64,000 nucleotides of DNA from Streptomyces showdoensis (lineage in GTDB: Bacteria > Actinomycetota > Actinomycetes > Streptomycetales > Streptomycetaceae). Within the stretch, counting starts at the first letter, position 1; the number at the start of each line of letters is the position of its first letter. Made by a program: the position numbers and the translations under genes. The notes beneath the pieces are model-generated. The model was given only the letters and a program-made list of their open reading frames with translations, did not search any database and was not told the origin of the DNA. The stretch lies in NCBI RefSeq assembly GCF_039535475.1, contig NZ_BAAAXG010000026.1, positions 744,001 through 808,000 of the forward strand. The letters are read 5' to 3'. Shown here piece by piece: positions 54,925-64,000 of this stretch.

Positions 54925-57171
54925 TCAGTCCTTGGGGCTGAACGTGGCGAACGCCGTCTCCCTCAGCGTCTTGCACTCCGCCGCGTCCCACGCGTCGGCC
55001 TTGCAGCTGATCATGATCGAGTAGCCGTGTCCGGCGTCGACCTTGAAGCCGCGGTTGAGCACGCGGACCCGCATGCCGTTCTGGTTGCGGGAGAACTCCC
55101 AGTCGGCGACGGTCGGGTAGCCCTTGTACGCGACCTCGCGGATGCCGATGTGCTCGTAGCCGTTGCTGGTCGCGGCCACCACGGCCTTGGCGGCCTTCCA
55201 GGCGGTGGCGGCGTCGTCGCCGGGGCTGTCGTTGAAGTCGACCTGGACCCGCGGGAATCCGCTGCCGCCCGCGTGGAAGATGCCGCCCGAGTTCACGCCC
55301 GCTATCGCGGCGAGCTTGAAGGAGGCGGGCATCGCCATCCGGAAGTTGAAGCGGTCGTTGGTCACCATCACGTAGCCGGCGGGCAGCTGCGGGCCGGCGG
55401 TCCGTCCGCCACCGGGGGTGCCGGAGGGCGTGCTGCCGCTCTGGCCGCCGCTGGTGGCGGCGGGCTTGTCGCCGCCGCCCTGCTGGCTGGGGCCGCCGCT
55501 CGACGTGCCGGTGTCGGTGCTCGGGTCGCTCCCGCCGCCGTTGCTTCCGGCCGAGGCCGTCGTACCGCCGGAGTTGCCGCCCTTGCCCTGGTCGGCCGCG
55601 TCCTTGCCGCCGCCGAGGGCGACGTACAGGATCGTGCCGAGCAGGGCGGCGACCACGACCGCGGCGATGATCACGAGGGTCCGGCGCGGGACGACGTCGG
55701 TGATCGAGGCCCGGGGCTGCGCGGGCCGGTCGGGCGCTCCGGTGCCGGGCCTGCGCTCGGTCTCCGGCTTCGCCGAGGCCGCCGCGTTCCGTACGGAGTT
55801 CAGGGCGCCGCGCACGCGGTCGGCGGCGTCACCGGTCTTCTCCCGGGCCGGCTTCTCCCGGCCGGCCGTCGGGGCCACCGGCGGGCGCTCGGGGAGCGGG
55901 GGCAGCGGGACGACCCTGGTCTGCTCGGGGGACGGCTCCGGCGGCGCCTCGGGCGCGTCGAGCACGGCCCGCAGCAGCACCCGCGCCCCGGCGTCGTCGA
56001 GGCGCTGGTCGGGGTCCTTGGCGAGCAGGCCGTAGATGACCTGCTCCAGTTCGGGGCCGGCGTTCTTCGGCGGGTCGACCGGCTCGGTCATCACCGCGGT
56101 GAGCGTGGCGATCGCGGAGCCCTTGTCGTAGGGCGGGCTGCCCTCGACGGCCGCGTACAGCAGTCCGCCGAGCGACCAGAGGTCGGCGGCGGGGCCGGGC
56201 TTGTGGCCGCGGGCCCGCTCGGGCGAGATGTACGAGGGGGCGCCGACGAGCATGCCGGTGGAGGTGATCGAGGGGTCGCCCTCGACCTGGGCGATGCCGA
56301 AGTCGGTGAGGACGACCCGGCCGTCGTCGGCGATCAGCACGTTGGACGGCTTCACGTCGCGGTGCAGGATGCCCTCGCGGTGCGCGGAACGCAGCACGTC
56401 GAGGATGGCGAGGCCGACCTCGGCGGTGCGGCGCGGGGTGAGCGTGCCGTCCTCGCGCACGGCGTCGGCGAGGGACTTGCCCTCGATGAGCTCCATGACG
56501 ATCCACGGCCGGTCGTCCTCGTCGACCACGTCGTAGACGGTCACGGCGCCGTTGTTGCGGATCCGGGCGATGGCCTTGGCCTCGCGCAGGGTCCGGGTGA
56601 TGAGGCGTCGCTTCTCGTCGTCGTCGACGCTGTTGGGGAAGCGCAGCTCCTTGACGGCGACGGTCCGGCCCAGCGTCTCGTCGACGGCCCGCCACACGGT
56701 GCCCATGCCGCCGCGGCCGAGGACCACGCCGAGCCGGTAGCGGCCGGCGAGCAGCCGGCCCTCGGTGGACGCCGCGTCAGCGCGACCGGTGCGACCGCCC
56801 GTTCTCGCGGAGCGCTTCGCGTCGACGTCCGCCACGTCCGCCCCGAACCCGGTGGCGGGAGCGGCCCCGTCGGTCGATCCGCTGCCGGCCGGGGCGCCGG
56901 CGTCGCGCGCGGCTCCCGGCTTCTTCGTCAGATCGGTGCCCTTGCGCGCACCGGCTCCGCTCCCGGCCGCGACCGCGTCCTCCGCGGCCACGGCGCCCCG
57001 CGGGTCCGGGGCGTCCCGCGCCTCGTCCCGCACGGCGTCCTGTGCCGCCTCGTCCCGGTCCGCCTTGCGTGCGGCCGGAACCGCACCCCGGTCGCCGTCG
57101 GTGGCGGCTCCCGCGGCGGCGTCCCGCCGGGGGTCCTGCCCCGAATCCCGCGACTGCTCCGCCTCCGACAT
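54925..57171 (-). CDS. transmembrane Ser/Thr protein kinase
   Basis: Protein of 748 residues from the ATG at 57171 with GAGGGGACGC upstream. A 135-residue Ala/Gly/Asp/Arg-rich N-terminus precedes the kinase domain (about 138-405): LGRGGMGTVW, VAVKELRF, HRDVKPSN, TDFGIAQVEG and YISPERARG. A linker and one membrane helix (about 495-518, TLVIIAAVVVAALLGTILYV) follow, then a Gly/Ser/Thr linker. The ectodomain begins AGYVMVTNDRFNFRMAMP (about 590-748). It is the first gene of the kinase cluster in transcription order, with 75 bases to the pseudokinase gene. Confidence 0.95.
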   Translation of the reverse strand: MSEAEQSRDSGQDPRRDAAAGAATDGDRGAVPAARKADRDEAAQDAVRDEARDAPDPRGAVAAEDAVAAGSGAGARKGTDLTKKPGAARDAGAPAGSGSTDGAAPATGFGADVADVDAKRSARTGGRTGRADAASTEGRLLAGRYRLGVVLGRGGMGTVWRAVDETLGRTVAVKELRFPNSVDDDEKRRLITRTLREAKAIARIRNNGAVTVYDVVDEDDRPWIVMELIEGKSLADAVREDGTLTPRRTAEVGLAILDVLRSAHREGILHRDVKPSNVLIADDGRVVLTDFGIAQVEGDPSITSTGMLVGAPSYISPERARGHKPGPAADLWSLGGLLYAAVEGSPPYDKGSAIATLTAVMTEPVDPPKNAGPELEQVIYGLLAKDPDQRLDDAGARVLLRAVLDAPEAPPEPSPEQTRVVPLPPLPERPPVAPTAGREKPAREKTGDAADRVRGALNSVRNAAASAKPETERRPGTGAPDRPAQPRASITDVVPRRTLVIIAAVVVAALLGTILYVALGGGKDAADQGKGGNSGGTTASAGSNGGGSDPSTDTGTSSGGPSQQGGGDKPAATSGGQSGSTPSGTPGGGRTAGPQLPAGYVMVTNDRFNFRMAMPASFKLAAIAGVNSGGIFHAGGSGFPRVQVDFNDSPGDDAATAWKAAKAVVAATSNGYEHIGIREVAYKGYPTVADWEFSRNQNGMRVRVLNRGFKVDAGHGYSIMISCKADAWDAAECKTLRETAFATFSPKD

Positions 57172-57323
57172 GCGTCCCCTCGTCGATCCCTGATCTGCGC
57201 CCGCGTCCGCCGCTTCCGCGCGATACGGCAACCCGCCCTGGAAGAGAGCTCATTGTCCCTCACTCCGGGACCGATGCCTCCCCCGGGTCCGAACTCCGAG
57301 AAGCGTTCCCGTGCCCGCGCCGC

Positions 57324-59030
57324 TCAGATCGGGACGATGTCGGGCGCCCCCAGCCTGGCCGCGTCGGCCGTCAGGTCGTCGGGCTGGCGCTGTGATTCGC
57401 GCTCCGCCTCGACCCGCTTCTCGTAGTGCTCGACCTCCTTGTCGATCTGGTGGGCGTCCCAGCCGAGGACCGGGGCCATCAGTCCGGCGCACTCGCGGGC
57501 GCTGAGCGTGCCCCGGTCGAAGGTCTCGATGGAGATGCGGGTGCGCCGGGTGAGGACGTCGTCCAGGTGGCGCGCGCCCTCGTGCGAGGCCGCGTAGACG
57601 ACCTCGGCCCTCAGGTAGTCCTCGGCCGCGGGCAGCGGCGCGGCGAGCGAGGGGTCGGCGGCGACCAGGTCGAGGATCTCCTCCGTCAGGGAGCCGTAGC
57701 GGTTGAGCAGATGCTCGACCCTGGCCACGTGGAGTCCGGTGCGCGCGGCGATCCCGGCCCGCGCGTTCCACAGGGCCTTGTAGCCCTCGGCGCCGATGAG
57801 CGGGGTGTCCTCGGTGACGCAGGCGGCGACCCGCTTGTCGAGGCCGTGCACCGCCTCGTCGACGGCGTCCTTCGCCATCACCCGGTAGGTCGTGTACTTG
57901 CCGCCGGCGACGACCACGAGGCCGGGTACGGGGTGGGCGACGGTGTGTTCCCGCGAGAGCTTGCTGGTGGCGTCGGACTCGCCGGCCAGCAGCGGGCGCA
58001 GGCCCGCGTAGACACCCTGGACGTCGTCCCTGCTCAGCGGGGTCGCCAGCACGCTGTTGACATGTTCCAGGAGATAGTCGATGTCGGCGCTGGAGGCGGC
58101 CGGGTGGGCCTTGTCGAGGTCCCAGTCGGTGTCGGTGGTGCCGATGATCCAGTGCCGGCCCCAGGGGATGACGAACAGCACGGACTTCTCGGTGCGCAGG
58201 ATCAGTCCGGTGGTGGAGTGGATGCGGTCCTTGGGCACGACCAGGTGGATGCCCTTGGAGGCGCGGACGTGGAACTGGCCGCGCTCGCCGATGAGGGCCT
58301 GGGTGTCGTCCGTCCACACGCCCGTGGCGTTGACGATCTGGCGGGCCCTGATCTCGTACTCCGCGCCGGCCTCGACGTCCTGGACGCGGGCGCCGACCAC
58401 CCGCTCGCCCTCGCGCAGGAAGCCGACGACCCGGGCCCGGCTGGCGACGTGGGCCCCGTAGCTCGCGGCGGTGCGGACGAGGGTGGTGACGAAGCGGGCG
58501 TCGTCCATCTGGGCGTCGTAGTACTGCAGGGCGCCGACGAGGGCGTCCTTCTTGAGGCAGGGCGCCACCCGCAGGGCGCGGCTCCGGCTGAGGTGGCGGT
58601 GGACGGGCAGGCCGCGCCCGTGGCCCGAGGAGACCGACATCGCGTCGTACAGCGCGACGCCCGAGCCCGCGTACCACCGCTCCCAGCCCTTGTGCTGGAG
58701 CGGGTAGAGGAACGGGACGGGCTTGACCAGGTGGGGCGCGAGCCGTTCGAGGAGCAGGCCGCGCTCCTTCAGGGCCTCGCGGACGAGGGCGAAGTCGAGC
58801 ATCTCCAGATAGCGCAGGCCGCCGTGGATGAGCTTGCTGGACCGGCTGGAGGTGCCCGAAGCCCAGTCGCGTGCCTCGACGAGGCCGGTGGAGAGGCCTC
58901 GGGTGACCGCGTCGAGCGCGGTGCCCGCGCCGACCACTCCGGCGCCGACGACCAGCACGTCCAGCTCGCGCTCGGCCATCGCCGCGAGCGCCGCCGTGCG
59001 CTCGGCGGGTCCCAGTGTCGCTGTCCTCAC
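57324..59030 (-). CDS. glpD: aerobic glycerol-3-phosphate dehydrogenase
   Basis: FAD-dependent oxidation of glycerol-3-phosphate to dihydroxyacetone phosphate at the membrane, feeding electrons to quinone. The protein has 568 residues from a GTG with GGGAGGCAGCG upstream. It shows the dinucleotide motif VLVVGAGVVGAGTALDAV, then TSSRSSKLIHGGLRYLE, GKYTTYRVMAKDAVD and a C-terminal helical domain, all family-typical. The gap before the next plus-strand gene holds an AT-richer pocket around 59155-59180 that may carry its promoter. Confidence 0.95.
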   Translation of the reverse strand: MRTATLGPAERTAALAAMAERELDVLVVGAGVVGAGTALDAVTRGLSTGLVEARDWASGTSSRSSKLIHGGLRYLEMLDFALVREALKERGLLLERLAPHLVKPVPFLYPLQHKGWERWYAGSGVALYDAMSVSSGHGRGLPVHRHLSRSRALRVAPCLKKDALVGALQYYDAQMDDARFVTTLVRTAASYGAHVASRARVVGFLREGERVVGARVQDVEAGAEYEIRARQIVNATGVWTDDTQALIGERGQFHVRASKGIHLVVPKDRIHSTTGLILRTEKSVLFVIPWGRHWIIGTTDTDWDLDKAHPAASSADIDYLLEHVNSVLATPLSRDDVQGVYAGLRPLLAGESDATSKLSREHTVAHPVPGLVVVAGGKYTTYRVMAKDAVDEAVHGLDKRVAACVTEDTPLIGAEGYKALWNARAGIAARTGLHVARVEHLLNRYGSLTEEILDLVAADPSLAAPLPAAEDYLRAEVVYAASHEGARHLDDVLTRRTRISIETFDRGTLSARECAGLMAPVLGWDAHQIDKEVEHYEKRVEAERESQRQPDDLTADAARLGAPDIVPI

Positions 59031-59298
59031 CGCTGCCTCCCGTCGTCCCCCCGTGTGGTCCGGCTCACGGATTCGATTCTGTCCCGGCCCTCCGGCTTCG
59101 GCCACCGCCTGGACGGGGACCTGTGGATAACACTCGGCGACCTGCGGTCACACAATGCCGCATATCGGTCATATTTACGCCTAGTCTGACATTGCACTCG
59201 CCCCGTTCTGTCCACAGGGCTTGCGCGTCGCGTCCCCTCGGGCTAGCGGCCCTCGGCCTCACACCCCCTCCGGCACCAGGGAAGGACGGCCCACCTCC

Positions 59299-60540
59299 AT
59301 GCCCGCTGATCTCGCCGTCATCGGCCTCGGCCACCACGGCCTCCCCCTCGCCCAGGCGGCCACCGCGGCCGGCGTCGGCACCATCGGCTACGACACCGAC
59401 CCCCGTCCCGTCGCCGAACTCGCCGCCGGACGGCCCCCGGTCGACGGCTCGCTCACCGCCGCCGAGATCCGCCGGATGCTCGCCGCCGGCTTCCGCCCCG
59501 TCACCGGCCCCGCCGAACTCGGCCGGGTCCGCACCGCCGTCGTCTGCGCACCCACCCCGCCCGGACCCGACGGCTCCCTCGACCTCACCGCCGTCACCGA
59601 CGCCGCCCGCGCCCTCGCCGCCCGGCTGCGCCCCCACACGACGGTCCTCCTGGAGTCCCCGGTGCCCCCCGGCACCACCGAAGGCCCCTTCCGCGCGCTC
59701 CTCGAAGCGGGCTCGGGGCTGCGCGCCGGACGCGACTTCCACCTCGCGTACTCCCCCGGCCGCCTCGACCCCGGCAGCCGCACCCACGGCTTCGCCGGCA
59801 CCCCCAGGGTCATCGGCGGACTCACCCCCGCCTGCACCGAGTCCGCCGCCGCGTTCTACGGCCGCCTCACCGACAAGGTGGTCCGCGCCCGGGGCCCGCG
59901 CGAGGCCGAGACCGTCAAGCTCCTGGAGACCAACTTCCGGCACGTCAACATCGCCCTCGTCAACGAGATGGCCGTGCTCTGCAACGAACTCGGCGTCGAC
60001 CTGTGGGACGTCATCCGCTGCGCCGAGACCAAGCCCTTCGGCTTCCAGGCCTTCCGCCCCGGACCCGGCGTCGGCGGCCACGGCGTCCCCGTGGACACCG
60101 TCGGCGCCCACCGCCCGCTGCGGCTGGTCGAACTCGCCGGCCAGGTCAACGAGCGCATGCCGCAGTACGTGGTCCAGCGCTCCGCCACCCTCCTCAACGA
60201 GCACGGCAAGTCCGCCCGAGGCGCCCGGGTCCTGCTGCTGGGCGTCACCTACAAGCCCGACCTCGCCGACCGGCAGGGCTCCCCCGCCGACGAGATCGCC
60301 CGCCGCCTGATGGACCTGGGCGCCGCGGTCAGCTACCACGACCCGTACGTCCCCGACTGGCGCGTCCGCGACCTGCCCGTCCCCCGCGCCGACTCCCTCT
60401 ACGAGGCCGCCGCCCACGCCGACCTGACGATCCTGCTCCAGCACCACCGCACCTACGACCTCCAGGGCCTGTCGGTGAAGGCCCAGCTCCTCCTCGACAC
60501 CCGGGGCGCCACCCCGGCGGGCGCGGCCCACCGGCTGTGA
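59299..60540 (+). CDS. nucleotide-sugar dehydrogenase lacking catalytic Cys
   Basis: Protein of 413 residues, ATG at 59299. The N-terminal Rossmann motif is AVIGLGHHGLPLAQAA. The middle domain has ETVKLLETNFRHVNIALVNE (conserved Lys and Asn). The substrate-loop motif GxGxGGxC-P reads PGPGVGGHGVPVDTV: the family's catalytic Cys is Gly262 (codon 60082-60084). The C-terminal domain has LLLGVTYKPDLADRQGSPA. By the rest of its sequence it belongs with UDP-N-acetylmannosamine/UDP-glucose-type dehydrogenases. Without the Cys it cannot follow the usual thiohemiacetal route and may be inactive or altered. Confidence 0.88.
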   Translation: MPADLAVIGLGHHGLPLAQAATAAGVGTIGYDTDPRPVAELAAGRPPVDGSLTAAEIRRMLAAGFRPVTGPAELGRVRTAVVCAPTPPGPDGSLDLTAVTDAARALAARLRPHTTVLLESPVPPGTTEGPFRALLEAGSGLRAGRDFHLAYSPGRLDPGSRTHGFAGTPRVIGGLTPACTESAAAFYGRLTDKVVRARGPREAETVKLLETNFRHVNIALVNEMAVLCNELGVDLWDVIRCAETKPFGFQAFRPGPGVGGHGVPVDTVGAHRPLRLVELAGQVNERMPQYVVQRSATLLNEHGKSARGARVLLLGVTYKPDLADRQGSPADEIARRLMDLGAAVSYHDPYVPDWRVRDLPVPRADSLYEAAAHADLTILLQHHRTYDLQGLSVKAQLLLDTRGATPAGAAHRL

Positions 60541-60609
60541 GCGGGGCCCGCGGAGACCCCGCGGAGCACCCCGCCCCACCGCTGACGAAACGTCCGAAGT
60601 AAACCCCCT

Positions 60610-60639
60610 GTGAAGATGTCGTACGTGGCTGCTAGCCTC
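60610..60639 (+). promoter_or_regulatory. candidate promoter of small membrane protein gene
   Basis: TGTGAA (60610-60615) and TAGCCT (60634-60639) are spaced by 18 bases. The -10 fits the streptomycete TAgnnT pattern. Transcription would start about 35 bases before the ATG. Confidence 0.45.
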
Positions 60640-60679
60640 CAGGCCGCTTCATCACGCGTCCCATGGGGGGATCTTCTTC

Positions 60680-61171
60680 ATGTCTCAGCCCGTTCCGCCG
60701 CCCGGCAACCCGTTCGCCCAGGGTGCCGAGCCCTTCCCGCAGCCGCCGGTCGCCCCGGCCCCGCCGGCCCGCTCCAACGTGGGCCTCGGCCTGGTCGTCG
60801 CGCTGGTCGCCGCGCTCGTCGCCGGCGGCGTCTACGGCGGGATCGCCGGCGCCATCGAGCGCGAGATCGGCTGGGCCGCCGTCGGTGTCGGCTTCCTCGT
60901 CGGCTTCGCGTCCGGCAAGGCCGGCGGCCGCAACCCCGCCCTGCCGGTGGTCAGCGCGGTGCTCTCGCTCGGCGCGGTCTACGTCGGCCAGCTGCTCGCC
61001 ATCTCGATCATCGGCGCGAAGGAGCTGAACGTCTCGGTCACCACGCTCCTCTTCGACCACCTCGACGTCGTCCAGGCGGCGTGGAAGGAAGAGCTGGGCC
61101 CGATGGACTTCCTCTTCTTCGGCCTCGCCGCCTTCGCCGCCTTCAGCGGCTCGAAGAAGGCCGCGCAGTAA
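60680..61171 (+). CDS. small membrane protein with proline-rich N-terminus
   Basis: Protein of 163 residues; GGGGGGA lies upstream of the ATG. The first 32 residues are Pro/Ala-rich. Three membrane helices follow (about 34-58, 64-84 and 88-112), then an amphipathic stretch and a short hydrophobic C-terminal segment. Comparable proteins are frequent in streptomycetes and have no assigned role. It ends at a very strong terminator shared with guaB3. Confidence 0.8.
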   Translation: MSQPVPPPGNPFAQGAEPFPQPPVAPAPPARSNVGLGLVVALVAALVAGGVYGGIAGAIEREIGWAAVGVGFLVGFASGKAGGRNPALPVVSAVLSLGAVYVGQLLAISIIGAKELNVSVTTLLFDHLDVVQAAWKEELGPMDFLFFGLAAFAAFSGSKKAAQ

Positions 61172-61183
61172 CCGGCGGCACCG

Positions 61184-61232
61184 GTACGCGAGAGGGGCCC
61201 CGCACCACCCGGTGCGGGGCCCCTCTCGTACG
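61184..61232. terminator. bidirectional terminator
   Basis: A near-perfect 18-bp stem, CGAGAGGGGCCCCGCACC and its complement, plus outer CGTAC pairing, lies between convergent genes. Confidence 0.9.
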
Positions 61233-61245
61233 TCCGTGCGGACCG

Positions 61246-62370
61246 TCAGCGCTTGTGCTGCGCGTCCGCGACCGTCACCTCGACGCGCTGGAACTCCTTG
61301 AGCTCGCTGTAGCCCGTGGTGGCCATCGCGCGGCGCAGGGCGCCGAAGAAGTTCATCGAGCCGTCCGGGGTGTGCGACGGGCCCGTGAGGACCTCCTCGG
61401 TGGTGCCGACGATGCCCAGGTCGACCAGCTTGCCGCGCGGCACGTCCTCGTGGACGGCCTCCATGCCCCAGTGGTGGCCCTTGCCGGGCGCGTCCGTGGC
61501 ACGGGCCAGCGGGGAGCCGATCATGACCGCGTCGGCGCCGCAGGCGATGGCCTTGGGCAGGTCGCCGGACCAGCCCACGCCGCCGTCGGCGATGACGTGC
61601 ACGTACCGGCCGCCGGACTCGTCCATGTAGTCGCGGCGGGCCGCGGCCACGTCGGCGACGGCGGTGGCCATCGGGACCTGGATGCCGAGCACGTTGCGCG
61701 TGGTGTGCGCGGCGCCGCCGCCGAAGCCCACCAGGACGCCCGCGGCGCCGGTGCGCATCAGGTGCAGGGCCGCGGTGTACGTGGCGCAGCCGCCGACGAT
61801 CACCGGGACGTCGAGCTCGTAGATGAACTGCTTGAGGTTCAGCGGCTCGGCCGCGCCGGAGACGTGCTCGGCGGAGACGGTCGTGCCGCGGATGACGAAG
61901 ATGTCCACGCCCGCGTCGACCACGGCCTTGGAGAACTGCGCGGTGCGCTGCGGGGAGAGCGCGGCGGCGGTGACCACACCCGCGTCGCGCACCTCCTTGA
62001 TGCGCTGCCCGATCAGCTCCTCCTTGATCGGAGCCGCGTAGATCTCCTGCAGACGGCGGGTCGCGGTGGCCTCGTCCAGCTCGGCGATCTCGTCGAGCAG
62101 CGGCTGCGGGTCCTCGTAGCGGGTCCACAGGCCCTCGAGGTTCAGCACGCCCAGGCCGCCGAGCTCGCCGATCCGGATGGCGGTCTGCGGCGAGACGACC
62201 GAGTCCATGGGGGCGGCCAGGAAGGGCAGCTCGAAGCGGTAGGCGTCGATCTGCCAGGCGATCGAGACCTCCTTCGGGTCCCGGGTGCGCCGGCTCGGTA
62301 CGACGGCGATGTCGTCGAACGCGTACGCCCTGCGGCCGCGCTTGCCGCGCCCGATCTCGATCTCAGTCAC
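61246..62370 (-). CDS. guaB3: GuaB3-family IMP dehydrogenase-related protein
   Basis: Protein of 374 residues from a GTG at 62370. It has the IMPDH/GMP-reductase TIM barrel, starting AYAFDDIAVVPSRRTRDP, with FLAAPMDSVVSPQTA, but lacks the CBS pair. The catalytic-loop position that is Cys in IMPDH (GPGSICTTR) is His222 here (GGGAAHTTRN). It is therefore unlikely to act as an IMP dehydrogenase. Some GuaB3 proteins have been reported as GMP reductases (recalled), but that chemistry also normally uses a Cys in this loop. It lies 106 bases downstream of the true guaB on the same strand, separated by a hairpin. Confidence 0.9.
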   Translation of the reverse strand: MTEIEIGRGKRGRRAYAFDDIAVVPSRRTRDPKEVSIAWQIDAYRFELPFLAAPMDSVVSPQTAIRIGELGGLGVLNLEGLWTRYEDPQPLLDEIAELDEATATRRLQEIYAAPIKEELIGQRIKEVRDAGVVTAAALSPQRTAQFSKAVVDAGVDIFVIRGTTVSAEHVSGAAEPLNLKQFIYELDVPVIVGGCATYTAALHLMRTGAAGVLVGFGGGAAHTTRNVLGIQVPMATAVADVAAARRDYMDESGGRYVHVIADGGVGWSGDLPKAIACGADAVMIGSPLARATDAPGKGHHWGMEAVHEDVPRGKLVDLGIVGTTEEVLTGPSHTPDGSMNFFGALRRAMATTGYSELKEFQRVEVTVADAQHKR

Positions 62371-62426
62371 GTTGTGTGGCCTTTCCCTCTTGGTCTGCGC
62401 CTACCAGTATCCCCGACACACGCCGA

Positions 62427-62462
62427 AGGGGCGGCTCCGGCCACATGCCGGAACCGCCCCCC
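62427..62462 (-). terminator. guaB terminator
   Basis: GGGGCGG and CCGG stems flank a short loop, complementing CCGG and CCGCCCC, between guaB and guaB3. Confidence 0.7.
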
Positions 62463-62476
62463 TGCGTCGCGGAGTG

Positions 62477-64000
<1,524 letters not shown>

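Noticed and set aside
51910..57426. A very long open frame on the plus strand opposite the kinase cluster
   Set aside because: It is antisense to three clear kinase genes, with no motifs and Gly/Arg/Pro-rich composition, a normal artefact of high-GC coding DNA.

Overview
The window is high-GC actinobacterial chromosome, almost certainly Streptomyces. The evidence is very high third-position GC, many GTG starts and GTGA/ATGA gene overlaps, long GC-rich terminator hairpins, and core genes in an order I recognise from streptomycete chromosomes: mdh, folD, purH-purN, sucCD, icmB, pcrA, guaA, a Ser/Thr kinase cluster, glpD, guaB3 and guaB. I saw no tRNA, rRNA, CRISPR array, insertion sequence, phage gene or attachment site.

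Layout. 1-5.9 kb: a coupled pair of unknown proteins sharing a GNVT(V/I)GDHNTV motif, malate dehydrogenase, and FolD with a DUF3017 membrane protein. 6-12.3 kb: a DUF2079 membrane protein, then an accessory-looking island with an FHA-like protein, a transmembrane kinase with a cysteine-rich ectodomain, a secreted M23 peptidase carrying a similar module, a lipoprotein and a small secreted protein. 12.3-20.5 kb: purN-purH, membrane proteins, an XRE/ECF-sigma-like/TM fusion, and succinyl-CoA synthetase sucCD. 21-28.8 kb: two divergent operons, MoxR AAA ATPase-DUF5682-vWA on the minus strand and SWIM zinc finger-DUF5691 on the plus strand. This is the best candidate for a poorly described system. 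28.9-36.6 kb: the cobalamin-binding mutase subunit, a lipase, an M23 peptidase, PcrA helicase and an NlpC/P60 hydrolase. 36.7-42.5 kb: a PspC-type histidine kinase with its response regulator, a divergent PspC protein, DoxX and other membrane proteins. 42.6-49.9 kb: class II aldolase, guaA, chorismate mutase with an apparent attenuator leader, a GMC oxidoreductase and an aldehyde dehydrogenase. 50-57.2 kb: three consecutive membrane kinases, one of them a pseudokinase with a split kinase fold. 57.3-64 kb: glpD, a nucleotide-sugar dehydrogenase without its catalytic cysteine, a small membrane protein, guaB3 and guaB.

How the genes work together. Purine metabolism recurs: FolD makes the 10-formyl-THF used by PurN and PurH, and PurH's product IMP is the substrate of GuaB and then GuaA. 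Malate dehydrogenase and SucCD are TCA enzymes. IcmB is one half of a B12-dependent acyl-CoA mutase. Several secreted or anchored wall hydrolases (two M23, one NlpC/P60) sit near kinases and PspC proteins, which suggests envelope maintenance.

RNA-level control is the other theme. There is a Phe/Tyr-containing leader peptide plus terminator before chorismate mutase, mutually exclusive hairpins before the lipase and the NlpC/P60 gene, and a Crp-like palindrome placed to activate a short transcript near 46.3 kb. Function calls rest on motif reading without database searches. Coordinates are from the sequence, and start codons were chosen by Shine-Dalgarno spacing and domain boundaries.
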